64,000 bases of DNA from Streptomyces sp. TP-A0874 (GTDB lineage Bacteria; Actinomycetota; Actinomycetes; Streptomycetales; Streptomycetaceae): positions 771,239 to 835,238 of the forward strand of contig NZ_BBZK01000004.1 in the NCBI RefSeq assembly GCF_001748085.1. The letters run 5' to 3'. The notes under the pieces were generated by a model that made no database searches, was not told the origin of the DNA, and saw only the letters and a program-made list of their open reading frames with translations. Of this stretch, positions 54,820 through 63,756 are shown in pieces. Positions within the stretch are counted from its first letter, which is position 1. Every line of letters starts with the position of its first letter. The translations under genes were made by a program, and so were the position numbers.

Positions 54820-56592
54820 ATGCAACTCGACGCCATCACCGGCCTTGACCAGGCCAGTCTTGCCGAAACTCGCCGGATTCTCCACGATATGAAAGAACGC
54901 CTCGACGCCATAGTCGCCGAGGACCGCCTGACGCAGGCCGCATTCGTGGAGCTGGCCGCCATCTACGACAACGCCGCCTACGTGTTCCTCTACCTTGAGT
55001 CGAATGAACAGCACGTTGACTATCGGGCTCTCCTGCCTTATCGGACGGCTTTTTTCAAGAACGACGTGCTCGACGGCCGACTCCGCGCGCTGTGTGCACA
55101 GTTGAACTGCGAGGACCCTGAACTCGAAGAGTGTCGGCGCGCTTACGTTGCGCATCTCGACGGGAAACTCACGGCTGATCCCGGCCGCGCCGAAGAACTG
55201 GAAAAATTGCAGGAACATGTAAAAGAAATCGCCCGCGCGGGAGACCGCGACCAGCTCGCCCTTCTCGGACGGCTGGGCCTCGACATCTCGTCCGGCTCAG
55301 CCCGGTCCATCGCGTACTCCGTGATCAGCGCCACCGGTGACGCCTCCCGGCGCGCCAAGCTCGCCGGGGCGATGACCACGCTGCGGGACAAGCGGCTCGG
55401 CGCGCTGCTGGAGACGACCGACCGGATGGTGGCCGTCCGGCGCGAGGACAGCCGGCACCGGGGCTTCGCCACCCCGCTGGACGAGACCATGCGCCGCTGC
55501 TCCCTGTCGGTCGAGGCGGCGCGCGGACTGGTCGACGACTACCTGGTGGGCGCCATCGAGGAACACCGCGCCCTGGAGGCGGAGATCCGAGAGGTCGTCG
55601 GCGAGGTCGCCGCCCCCATGGACCACTTCGGGCACTACCTGCGGAAACTCCAGGGCGACCTGCCGGTTCCCCTGTTCGACCTCCAGGACTGCCTGGGCTT
55701 CGTCCGACGCGTCGCCGAACGTGTCTTCGGCCTCACGATGAGCCAGCTCCCCGACAACGGCTCCCAGGTGCTGACCGTCGTGGTGTCCCGGGGAGAGCAG
55801 GTCGTCGGCTACATCAACTTCGACCTGTGGGACGCCGGGCGGAACCGCGCCGCGAACTCCACCAGCGGCATCCGGAACCGAGTCGACTGGGGCGACATCG
55901 TCCAGCTCCCCATCGCCTACGTCTCCTGCCGGTTCCACCGGCAGCCTGACGGCCGCGACCGCATCACCTTCCAGAACGTCCACAGCCTCTTCCACGAGAC
56001 CGGTCACGCCCTCAACCACCTGCTGGTCAGCAAGCGCCTGCCGACCGTCTCCGGCCTGGACTACCTGCCGCTCGAGCGCATCGAGGACCTCAGCATGTGG
56101 CACGAGAGGTGGGTGTACCACCCGGACTTCGTGGACCACCTCGACCTGTCCGCCGACGAACGCGCGGGCATGGAGTTCTGCCAGCGGGCCAAGATTCTGG
56201 AGTACCAGCGCACCCACGTCGAACGTGCCGTCACCGCCGCGCTCGACTTCGGCGTGCACGGCGCCGAGGAGGGCGGGCTGCGGGCCGAGTTCGACCGGCT
56301 CGACGAGCGGTTCGACATCTCCCGCTACTGCTCGCTGGGGGACTACCCCGTCTACTTCTCCTGGCCCATGATCAACGCCAACCCGGGGGCCAGCTTCGTG
56401 TACACCCGGAGCGCCGCGGCCAGCGCCGAGGCCTTCGCACCCGTCCTCGGGCGTCGGCTCGACGATCTCGACCCGGCCGAGTTCGAGGGGCGGTTCGCCG
56501 CCTGCTTCGACTACGACCTGCCGAGCGGTACACCGGACATCCGGTCCATCTTCACCTCTTACCGAGACCTCCTTGGAAAGCCGATCTCATGA
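54820..56592 (+). CDS. M3 family metallopeptidase, third copy
   Basis: 590 aa. Zinc motif SLFHETGHALNHLL near residue 392 and LPLERIEDLSMWHERW downstream, sharing GIRNRVDW and RTHVERAVTAALDF with the second copy (RTDW; AAPERAVTAALDF). The two clearly form a subgroup distinct from the first copy. It is the gene after the small peptide and overlaps the O-methyltransferase by ATGA. Likely cuts the modified peptide or a peptide intermediate in the cytoplasm. Confidence 0.9.
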   Translation: MQLDAITGLDQASLAETRRILHDMKERLDAIVAEDRLTQAAFVELAAIYDNAAYVFLYLESNEQHVDYRALLPYRTAFFKNDVLDGRLRALCAQLNCEDPELEECRRAYVAHLDGKLTADPGRAEELEKLQEHVKEIARAGDRDQLALLGRLGLDISSGSARSIAYSVISATGDASRRAKLAGAMTTLRDKRLGALLETTDRMVAVRREDSRHRGFATPLDETMRRCSLSVEAARGLVDDYLVGAIEEHRALEAEIREVVGEVAAPMDHFGHYLRKLQGDLPVPLFDLQDCLGFVRRVAERVFGLTMSQLPDNGSQVLTVVVSRGEQVVGYINFDLWDAGRNRAANSTSGIRNRVDWGDIVQLPIAYVSCRFHRQPDGRDRITFQNVHSLFHETGHALNHLLVSKRLPTVSGLDYLPLERIEDLSMWHERWVYHPDFVDHLDLSADERAGMEFCQRAKILEYQRTHVERAVTAALDFGVHGAEEGGLRAEFDRLDERFDISRYCSLGDYPVYFSWPMINANPGASFVYTRSAAASAEAFAPVLGRRLDDLDPAEFEGRFAACFDYDLPSGTPDIRSIFTSYRDLLGKPIS

Positions 56593-57263
56593 CGGGAAGC
56601 CCCGACCACTACATCCGTTCCATGCTGGGCCCCCGGGACGGCGTCCTGGACGAGATCCTCCGGGACGCCCTGCTCGACAAGCGCCTGCCGGCCATCCAGG
56701 TCGACGACAACGGCGCGCGGATGCTCCAGCTCATCACCATGCTGCATCGCCCGCGGCTGGTGGTGGAGGTGGGCACCCTCTTCGGATACTCCGCCGTCCA
56801 CATCGCCCGGGGCCTGCCGCCGGACGGCCGTCTGGTCACCATCGAGTCCAATGCCGAGTCCGCCCGGCTGGCCGAGGGGTACCTGAAGCGCGCCGGGGTC
56901 GCCGACCGGGTCGAGGTGGTGCACGCCGACGCCGCCACCCACCTGGCCACGATGGACCCCGACAGCTGCGACATGGTCTTCGTCGACGGGGACAAGAAGA
57001 GCTACCCCCAGTACCTCAAGCTGTGCTTCCCGCTGCTGCGCAGCGGGGGCCTGCTCATCGCCGACGACACCGCCCCGGGGTTGGATTTCAGCGGCGAGTC
57101 GGAGCCGGGCGCCGACCCGGACCGGGAGGCGGTCGCCATCAACACGTACGTACGGGCGGCGGCCCGCAGCAACCGGTTGTTCTCCGCGTTCGTCGGGACC
57201 ACCCACGGGCTGATGGTGAGTTACAAGGACTGGCCGGCCGAGCAGCCGACACCACCGGCGTGA
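56589..57263 (+). CDS. SAM-dependent O-methyltransferase (catechol/caffeoyl-CoA type)
   Basis: 224 aa, PF01596-like. SAM site VVEVGTLFGYSAVHIARGL, then VTIESNAESARLAEGYL, and the metal-binding VFVDGDKKSYPQYLKL with GLLIADDTAPG. These enzymes use a divalent metal to methylate vicinal hydroxyls; related ones methylate other hydroxyl or carboxyl groups, including hydroxylamines. Coupled to the M3 gene by ATGA. Confidence 0.88.
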   Translation: MTGSPDHYIRSMLGPRDGVLDEILRDALLDKRLPAIQVDDNGARMLQLITMLHRPRLVVEVGTLFGYSAVHIARGLPPDGRLVTIESNAESARLAEGYLKRAGVADRVEVVHADAATHLATMDPDSCDMVFVDGDKKSYPQYLKLCFPLLRSGGLLIADDTAPGLDFSGESEPGADPDREAVAINTYVRAAARSNRLFSAFVGTTHGLMVSYKDWPAEQPTPPA

Positions 57264-57328
57264 TCGCAGCCCCACGCGCGGTGGGTAGGCCGGTCAGGAC
57301 CACGGGATTCGATCTGGAGGAACAGCGA

Positions 57329-57400
57329 GTGCGCGGAACGAACACGACCCCCACCCCGGGGTGCGCCGGCCGGCGGACCCCCGTCCGGGGGCGCGACTGA
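57329..57400 (+). CDS. Possible 23-aa leader ORF before the TPR gene
   Basis: A GTG at 57329 with GGAGG eleven bases upstream opens a frame reading VRGTNTTPTPGCAGRRTPVRGRD, here broken as VRGTNTTPTPGC and AGRRTPVRGRD. Its TGA overlaps the ATG of the TPR gene (TGATG). The TPR gene has no good ribosome site of its own, so this mini-ORF may serve translational coupling. It could also be chance. Confidence 0.35.
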   Translation: MRGTNTTPTPGCAGRRTPVRGRD

Positions 57401-58635
57401 TGACGGCGCACGACAAGCTGCCCTTCCACCGCAGCGCGTTCCACCGGACGATGCTCGGCCTCAGCCACGAAGCCGAGGGCACCGGCGAACCGGACATCTT
57501 CTCCCAGGGCTGTGTGGAGGCGTTCGAGAACGCCGACTGGGACCGCTTCGGCTACCCGTTCACCCAGGTCTTCGAAGCCGCGGTCCTCCAGGAGACCGCC
57601 GCCCTGGAGCAGATCCCCTACGCCGACCTCGCCCGCCTGACACACCGGCCGACGGCCGCCATGCGCCGGCTCGGCGAACTGCTGGACAACCGCCTCGAAC
57701 TGGACTTCGTGCGGCGGATCAACCTGGCCTCCGCCCTGACCAGTGTGGCCCGGCTCGACCTGGCCCACGAGGTGCTCACCGAGGCGACGGAACTGGCCGT
57801 CACCGACCGGGACCGGTTCGAAGCCGCCTGGCTTACCTTCGTCGTCTCCAACCGCCGTGACGACGGGGAGGACTCGGCAACGGCCTTCACCGCCATGCGG
57901 ACCGCCGCCGGCACCGGTGACGTCCCCGTGGCCCGGGTGCTCGACGCCTGCACGCAGGGCGTGGTCTGGTACCTGAAGCGGAAGGAGATCTCGGAGGAGG
58001 ACTTCCGCTGGTGCGTGCGCACCGGCAACGCCCTCGCCAAGCGCGGCGCGACGGTCGACGACGCCGCCGTCTCCTCGTGGTACCGGGGGCTCGCGATGCT
58101 CCCCGCGGCGAAGGGGATGCCGGAGCAGACCCGCGCCTACATGGAGGCCGCGCGCCGGGCGGCCGAGGAGACGGTCCGGCGCCAGCGGCGGGCCGATGCG
58201 CTGAACCTGCTGAAGACGTACCACGAGTCCTCCCTCAAGGAGCACATGTACGTCACCCGCGACCGGGACGCGGCGGTCGCGGCGGGCCGGGACCTCATCG
58301 CGCTGGACCCCGCCTGGTCGGTCAGCTACGGCGAACTGGCCGAGGCCCACGTGCGGTTCGGCAGCCCGCTGGAGGCGGCGGAGCTGTACGACCAGGCCGT
58401 TGCGGCCGGGCCGCCCTACGTCGGCCACCACCTGCTGAAGTCCGCCGGCTGCTGGGAACGGGCCGACGAGCCCCGGCGCGCGCTCGACGCCTACCGGAGC
58501 CTCGCGCGCCTGGTCCCCGGCAACGCCGAGGTGCTGGCCGGCGGCCTGCGCTGCGCCCGTCTCCTGGCGGACCCCTCGGCCAGCGCCTTCGAGACCGCGC
58601 TCGGCCGGCTCGGCGTCTCGGGGACGCCGCGTTGA
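57400..58635 (+). CDS. TPR-like helical repeat protein
   Basis: 411 aa, all-helical, with tetratricopeptide-like repeats in the C-terminal third (SYGELAEAHVRFGSPLEAAELYDQAVAAG, then CWERADEPRRALDAYRSLARLVPGNAEVLAGGLR). The N-terminal half (LPFHRSAFHRTMLG) has no known domain I can name. No signal peptide. Probably a cytoplasmic scaffold or substrate-binding protein; coupled to the PQQ-like gene by overlapping TTGA, which suggests the two products work together. Confidence 0.75.
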   Translation: MTAHDKLPFHRSAFHRTMLGLSHEAEGTGEPDIFSQGCVEAFENADWDRFGYPFTQVFEAAVLQETAALEQIPYADLARLTHRPTAAMRRLGELLDNRLELDFVRRINLASALTSVARLDLAHEVLTEATELAVTDRDRFEAAWLTFVVSNRRDDGEDSATAFTAMRTAAGTGDVPVARVLDACTQGVVWYLKRKEISEEDFRWCVRTGNALAKRGATVDDAAVSSWYRGLAMLPAAKGMPEQTRAYMEAARRAAEETVRRQRRADALNLLKTYHESSLKEHMYVTRDRDAAVAAGRDLIALDPAWSVSYGELAEAHVRFGSPLEAAELYDQAVAAGPPYVGHHLLKSAGCWERADEPRRALDAYRSLARLVPGNAEVLAGGLRCARLLADPSASAFETALGRLGVSGTPR

Positions 58636-59864
58636 AGCAGCCCGTGAGCGCGGTCCCCGACACGGGGCGGCAGCCGGCCACCCCGGCGTCCCGACATGAT
58701 CCGCTCAAGACCGTGCTGCCGCTGCGCGAGGAGGCGCCCGCCGCGATCCGCTGGGACACCGAACCGGCCGTCTGCGGGTACACCCGACTGCTCCACCACA
58801 ACGAGCGGCTCGGCACCGACATCCCGGTCCCCGTCTCCGCATCACCGGTCGCGGTGCCCGGGGCCGGCGCGGTCGTCGGCACCTACGACGGCCTGGTCCG
58901 CTTCCACAACCGCGCGTTGAGCAGGACGTACTGGCAGACGGCGCTCGGTGCGCCGGTCTACGCCTCCCTCGTCGCCGACCGGCGGCGACAGCGGGTGGTG
59001 GCGGCGACCACCGCCGGCCGGATCGTCTGCCTCGACCTGCGGGGCCGCACGGTCTGGCAGGCCGAGGCCGAGACCCCCGTCTACGCCACCCCCGCGGTGG
59101 TGCCCGCCGCCGACCTGCTGGTGGTGGCCGGGTTCGGCAGCCGCTGCCTGGGATTCGACCTCGCTACCGGAAAACGCCGGTTCGCCCGCGAGCTGCCCGC
59201 GCCCTGGCACGCCGAGGACGGCTCCGCCGCCCACCGGGACCCCTACGCCAGCCCGGCGGCGACCACCACCGGGAGCACCGTCGTGGCCTGCGCGGAGCAT
59301 GTGCTGGCCCTGGCCCCGGACGGCTCGGAACGCTGGCGGCACGAGCTGGGGCATTCCGTCAGGTCCTCGCCCGTGGTGCTGCACGACCGGGGCGAGGTCG
59401 CCGTCTGTTCCGTCGACGGCCGGTGCCTCTTCCTCGACCTGGACACCGGGAAGCCGCTCGGCCAGGTGGATTTGGGCGGCAAGGTGATCGCCAGCCCGGT
59501 CGCCGCCGGCGGCCTGCTCGTGGCCGGCACCCAGCACGGTCGGACCGTCGGGATCGACGTGGCCCGCCGCGCCGTCGCCTGGGGCGCGCCCGGCTACGGC
59601 CCGCGCGAGTACACCTCGTACACCCTGCTGCCGGACGGCAACCTCACGTTCCTCTCGGCCCGGGGCAACGCCGTCGGCCTGCGCCGCGAGGACGGTCACT
59701 TCCTCTGGGAGACCAGCCAGGTACTGGGCCTGGCGGACCACGACCCGGCCCTGGACACCACACCGGTGGTGGCGGGCGACGGCAGCATGTACTGCGGCTC
59801 CTACACCGGGATGCTGTACCACTTCCGGTTCCGACCGGAAGAGAACGACAAGGAGCGGTCATGA
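58632..59864 (+). CDS. PQQ-like beta-propeller repeat protein, cytoplasmic
   Basis: About 410 aa from a TTG that overlaps the TPR stop; a GTG at 58644 is an alternative. Six or more blades with the PQQ-enzyme signature: RIVCLDLRGRTVWQAEAE, RCLGFDLATGKRRFARE, HVLALAPDGSERWRHELG, RCLFLDLDTGKPLGQVDLGG. No signal peptide or lipobox, unlike secreted quinoproteins and AztD. Catalytic residues of quinoprotein dehydrogenases are not evident, so a scaffold role is more likely than an enzyme. Next to the TPR and SDR genes with overlaps. Confidence 0.82.
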   Translation: MKQPVSAVPDTGRQPATPASRHDPLKTVLPLREEAPAAIRWDTEPAVCGYTRLLHHNERLGTDIPVPVSASPVAVPGAGAVVGTYDGLVRFHNRALSRTYWQTALGAPVYASLVADRRRQRVVAATTAGRIVCLDLRGRTVWQAEAETPVYATPAVVPAADLLVVAGFGSRCLGFDLATGKRRFARELPAPWHAEDGSAAHRDPYASPAATTTGSTVVACAEHVLALAPDGSERWRHELGHSVRSSPVVLHDRGEVAVCSVDGRCLFLDLDTGKPLGQVDLGGKVIASPVAAGGLLVAGTQHGRTVGIDVARRAVAWGAPGYGPREYTSYTLLPDGNLTFLSARGNAVGLRREDGHFLWETSQVLGLADHDPALDTTPVVAGDGSMYCGSYTGMLYHFRFRPEENDKERS

Positions 59865-60616
59865 AACGGGCTCTGGTGATCGGAGCGAGCCACAGTCTGG
59901 GCTCCGCCCTGGCGGGACGGCTGGCGGCCGACGGCTGGTCGGTGACCGGCACCGGACGGCGGCCGGCCGAGGAGGTCGAGGACGCCTCGGCCTTCGACTA
60001 CGTCCGCCTCGACCTCTCGGACAACGCTGAGGTCGAGCGGTTCGTCGAACGGGCCGGCGGCGGGCCGTACGACCTGATCGTCCACAACGCCGTCACCTAC
60101 GGCGCCATGAGCGGCCAGCCCGTGCCGGAACTCGACGCGCTGGAGACCATGTTCCGGGTCAACGCGCTGGTCCCGTACCGCCTGCTGCACGGTCTCCTCG
60201 CCGCACAGCCCGCCGACCGGCACTGCAACTGTGTGGTGATCAACTCCGACTCCATCTACCACTCCACCCCGCAGACCGCGGGCTACGCCGCCAGCAAGGC
60301 GGCGCTCCGGGTGCTGACGGCCTCCCTGGCCACCCTGTTCCGACCCGCCGCCGTCAGCGTCGCGACCCTGCTGCTGGGGCCGCTGCCCGACCCGAAGAAA
60401 CTCGAGAACTTCCAACAGGTGGCCGACCGGCACGGAGTCGAGGCGGCGGAGGTCCGTCGCCGGTTCCTGCGCAAGGCCAACCCGTGGTACGTCATCGACG
60501 ACCTCATCGACTTCGACGCCTGCTACCGCAGCGTCGCCTACCTCGCCGACCTCGGCCCGTCGGCCAACGGCATGATGTGCCGGCTCGACGGCGGCTCCGC
60601 CGGCTCCCTCATCTGA
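59861..60616 (+). CDS. Short-chain dehydrogenase/reductase
   Basis: 251 aa. NAD(P) site ALVIGASHSLGSALAGRL (GxSxxxG), HNAV in LIVHNAVTYG, and the catalytic Ser-Tyr-Lys as INSDSIYHS then GYAASKAAL. It reduces or oxidises a carbonyl/hydroxyl. Coupled by ATGA to the PQQ-like gene and followed by an aminotransferase: a keto-to-amine or alcohol-to-amine conversion is a natural reading. Confidence 0.9.
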   Translation: MKRALVIGASHSLGSALAGRLAADGWSVTGTGRRPAEEVEDASAFDYVRLDLSDNAEVERFVERAGGGPYDLIVHNAVTYGAMSGQPVPELDALETMFRVNALVPYRLLHGLLAAQPADRHCNCVVINSDSIYHSTPQTAGYAASKAALRVLTASLATLFRPAAVSVATLLLGPLPDPKKLENFQQVADRHGVEAAEVRRRFLRKANPWYVIDDLIDFDACYRSVAYLADLGPSANGMMCRLDGGSAGSLI

Positions 60617-60687
60617 CCACCGCCTCGGCGGCGCCCCCGCAGCCGCTCCCCGCCCGACTCCGGGCACCACCCCGCGACGGAGAACCC

Positions 60688-61938
60688 ATGGCACGTGAAC
60701 TCAGCACCCTGTGGCCCCTGATGATGCCCATCGAGCGGCAGGGCGACGAAAACTGCACCGTCGCGGCCAAGGGCGTCCGGCTCACCTTCCTCGACGGCCG
60801 AGAAGCACTGTGCGGCACCAGCGGCCTGTGGAACACCATCCTCGGCTACGGCAACGAGGCGATCGCCGGCGCCGTGCACCAGGCGCTGCTCGACGCCTCC
60901 TACCTGACCGTGTGGCGATACGAGAACGCCTACGCGCGGCGGGCCGCCGAGGCCCTCACCGAAGTGGCCGGCCGCGACCACTACGGCCGGGTCCTGTTCT
61001 CCACCAGCGGCTCGGCGGCCAACGATCTCGTCACCAAGGTCGTGCGGCACTTCTTCGCGCTCCGCGGCGAGCACAGCCGCAAGGGCATCGTCGGGCTGGA
61101 GGGCAGCTGGCACGGCCTCACCTTCGGGGCGGCCGCCCTCACCCACGGCGACCTCGGCAACCGGGTCTACGGGATCGACCGGCGGCTGGTCACCCATGTG
61201 CGGCCCAACGCCACGGCGGAGCTGACGGAACTGCTGGAGCGGCACCGCGGCCGGATCGCCGCCGTCGTGGTCGAACCGGTCATCGGTACCGGCGCGTTGG
61301 AACTCTCCGAGGAGTTCGTCGCCGCGCTCCTGCGGCTCCGCCGCGAACACGGCTTCCTCCTCGTCGCCGACGAGGTCACCAGCGGCTTCTGGCGGGTCGG
61401 CCCGTTCTTCGTCAGCCAGGGCTGGCCGGAACAGCCCGACCTGCTGGTCACCTCCAAGGGCCTGACCAACGGCACGGTCGCGGCCTCCGCGGTGATCGTC
61501 GCGCGCCATATCGCCGACGAGTTCATCGAGGCGGGAGCCGTCCTCGGCCACGGCGAGACCCAGGCCGGGGCGCCGGCGGCCGCCGCCGCGATCCTGGCCA
61601 CCATCGAGGAGATGCGCAGACTCGACGCGCCCGCGCTCAACGCGGCCCTCGCCGCCCGGCTGGACACCGAACTCGCGGCTCTGACCGATGAGATGACGGA
61701 AGTCACCGGCTCGACCGGGCGCGGCTGCCTCCGCGCGATCGAGTTGCGGCACCCCGCCACCGGCGGGCAGCTCACGGACGAGGAGGTCGCCGACACGGTG
61801 GCGGCCATCCGGGCCGAGGGGGCGATCGTCCACCCGGGCCCCAGCTGCGTGCAGCTGCTGCCGGCGCTGATCTACACGGCGGAGGACCTGAGCGAGCTCT
61901 TCGCCCGCATCCGCGCCGGCCTCAAACGCGGCACCTGA
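60688..61938 (+). CDS. Class III aminotransferase
   Basis: 416 aa with GACGGAG before the ATG. PLP fold type I: LFSTSGSAANDLVTKVVR, the Asp in LVADEVTSGFWRVG, and the PLP lysine in LVTSKGLTNGTVAAS; a Trp/Tyr-rich N-terminus (LCGTSGLWNTILGYGN, YLTVWRYEN). From memory it resembles the class III aminotransferases of daptide-type RiPP pathways, which aminate a peptide C-terminus, but the other daptide marker genes (iron dehydrogenase, recognition protein, N-methyltransferase) are not here. Free keto- or aldehyde-acids are the ordinary alternative. Last gene of the rightward operon and of the cluster. Confidence 0.88.
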   Translation: MARELSTLWPLMMPIERQGDENCTVAAKGVRLTFLDGREALCGTSGLWNTILGYGNEAIAGAVHQALLDASYLTVWRYENAYARRAAEALTEVAGRDHYGRVLFSTSGSAANDLVTKVVRHFFALRGEHSRKGIVGLEGSWHGLTFGAAALTHGDLGNRVYGIDRRLVTHVRPNATAELTELLERHRGRIAAVVVEPVIGTGALELSEEFVAALLRLRREHGFLLVADEVTSGFWRVGPFFVSQGWPEQPDLLVTSKGLTNGTVAASAVIVARHIADEFIEAGAVLGHGETQAGAPAAAAAILATIEEMRRLDAPALNAALAARLDTELAALTDEMTEVTGSTGRGCLRAIELRHPATGGQLTDEEVADTVAAIRAEGAIVHPGPSCVQLLPALIYTAEDLSELFARIRAGLKRGT

Positions 61939-62197
61939 TCCGGGTCCCGCCCTCGGACGACGAGACCGACCGGCGCCGTCGACGCCGGCCGCTACCCGCC
62001 GGTGCCGGTCCCCCTGGGACATCCCGCTGCTTCGTCGAAACGGCGCCGAGGTCGAGCACCAAACACATTGTTGCGGTAGAGGGTGAACCCCAAGTGCTCC
62101 CGGGCGATATCAGTTCGGCCTTAGAGCTCGTAACACGATCTTGTTCAACTTTCCCGATCGGGCGTGACCGGTCAGGTGATTCGGCCCTTCGTGAGGT

Positions 62198-62536
62198 GTG
62201 GGTACTCGGCCGTGGATCGTGGATGACGAGTTGTGGGTGTTGATCGAGCCGTTGCTGCCGCCGTGGCCAGAGCGGTCACCAGGGCCGCGGCCAGTGTCGG
62301 ACCGGCTCTGCCTTCAGGGCATCCTGTACGTCCTCTACAACGACATAGCCTGGCAACACCTGCCCCTGGAACTGGGCTTCGGATCCGGGCAGACCTGCTG
62401 GCGGCGCCTGGACCGCTGGCAGAAGGCCGGCGTCTTCGATCAGCTGCACCGCATCCTGCTCGCCGAACTCAACGCGGCCGGCGAACTCGACTGGTCACGG
62501 GCCTGTGTGGATGGCTCCCACATCCGGGCAAAAAAG
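62198..62536 (+). pseudogene. IS5-family transposase, N-terminal fragment
   Basis: About 113 codons matching the start of IS5/IS427-type DDE transposases: WIVDDELWVLIEPLLPPWP, LCLQGILYVLYNDIAWQHLP, and the first catalytic Asp in ACVDGSHIRAKK. The frame is then lost at about 62536, exactly where IS110 sequence begins. The rest of the transposase is not found before the window end. Confidence 0.85.
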
Positions 62537-62553
62537 TGCCTCTATGGCTTTCG

Positions 62554-63756
62554 TCAAGCTGCTGCGGTGACCGGGGGTTCATAGAAGGTGCCGTCTCTGA
62601 GCATGGCGAAGAGCACGTCGATGCGTCGTCGGGCGAGGGCGATCAGGGCTGCGACGTGGTGCTTCCCTTCACGGCGTTTCCTGTCGTAGTAGGTGCGGGA
62701 CTCCGGTTGTGAGAGTGAGGCGAACGCGGCGAGGTAGAAGGCACGTTTGAGCTGTTTGTTGCCTCGTCGGGCGGGGTGTTCACCGTGGATGGAGGAGCCG
62801 GAGGCACGGGTGACCGGGGCCAGGCCGGCGTAGGCGGCCAGGTGTCCGGCCGTGGCAAAGGCGCTGCCGTCGCCGACGTCGATGAGGATGCGGGCGGCGG
62901 TCCTGACCCCGATGCCGGGCATGGAGGTCAGGACCGCGGAAAGAGGGTGAGCCTCCAGAAGTTCCTCGATCCTCGAGGCGAGGAGTGTGCGCTGGTCCAG
63001 CACGGAGCCGAGCGTGGAGACGAGACTGGGGATGATCAGGGCGGCAGCGTCGGTGCCCGGGACGATCACGCTCTGTTCGTCGAGTGCGGTGAAGATGTCC
63101 TCGACCAGGCGCTCGGCCATCCGCGGCGCCTTCGGCCGCAGCAGTGTGACCAGCCTGCGTCGTCCTGCTTTCCTGAGTTGGGCCGGGGAGCCGAAGCGTT
63201 CGAGCAGGGTGAGCACGGCGGGGTGGCCCAGGCGAGGGCCAACGACCTTTTCCAGCGGTGGATGGATCTGTGTCAGCAGGCCCCGCAGGCGGTTCTTGGT
63301 CCGCGTCGCCTCGGTGGCCAGGTCGTCGTCGAACCCGGTGAGCATCTCCAGCTCGGCCACGGTCTCGTCGGCCGGTTCAACGGCACGCAGTGTGTGCGGC
63401 ATCGCTCGGGCGGCGTCCGCGATGACGTGTGCGTCGCGGGCATCGGTCTTGGCCTCACCCGGGTAGAGGTCGGCGATGCGCCGCATCGTCAGGCCCGGGA
63501 GGTAGGCGACGCGGCAGCCCGCGTCACGGGCCACGGCCAGCGGCAGCGCACCTATGGAAGCAGGCTGGTCGACCACCACCAGAACAATGCCGTGTTTGGC
63601 CTGGAGCTTGGTGAACACCTCACGAAGCTTCGGTTCGGTGTTGGGCAGCCGCTTGTCGAAGACCTTTTTGCCCGCTGGAGCCAGTGCCGTGGCGTGGTGT
63701 TCGCCCTTGCCGACGTCCAGACCCAGATAGATGTCGATCTCGCCGTCAGCGGTCAC
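62554..63756 (-). CDS. IS110-family transposase
   Basis: 400 aa. N-terminal DEDD RuvC-like domain (IDIYLGLDVGKGEHHATAL with the first Asp, VLVVVDQPASIG, and KTDARDAHVIADAAR with later acidic residues) and C-terminal Transposase_20 domain (LTSMPGIGVRTAARILIDVGD, then ASGSSIHGEHPARRGNKQLKRAFYL with the likely serine nucleophile). Full length, no frameshift, so it may be active. Confidence 0.95.
   Translation of the reverse strand: MTADGEIDIYLGLDVGKGEHHATALAPAGKKVFDKRLPNTEPKLREVFTKLQAKHGIVLVVVDQPASIGALPLAVARDAGCRVAYLPGLTMRRIADLYPGEAKTDARDAHVIADAARAMPHTLRAVEPADETVAELEMLTGFDDDLATEATRTKNRLRGLLTQIHPPLEKVVGPRLGHPAVLTLLERFGSPAQLRKAGRRRLVTLLRPKAPRMAERLVEDIFTALDEQSVIVPGTDAAALIIPSLVSTLGSVLDQRTLLASRIEELLEAHPLSAVLTSMPGIGVRTAARILIDVGDGSAFATAGHLAAYAGLAPVTRASGSSIHGEHPARRGNKQLKRAFYLAAFASLSQPESRTYYDRKRREGKHHVAALIALARRRIDVLFAMLRDGTFYEPPVTAAA

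Noticed and set aside
62078..62197. The IS5 fragment as parent of the 162-bp MITEs
   Set aside because: The sequence upstream of the transposase fragment does not show the GGCTGTCCCGTAA-type terminus of the MITEs.
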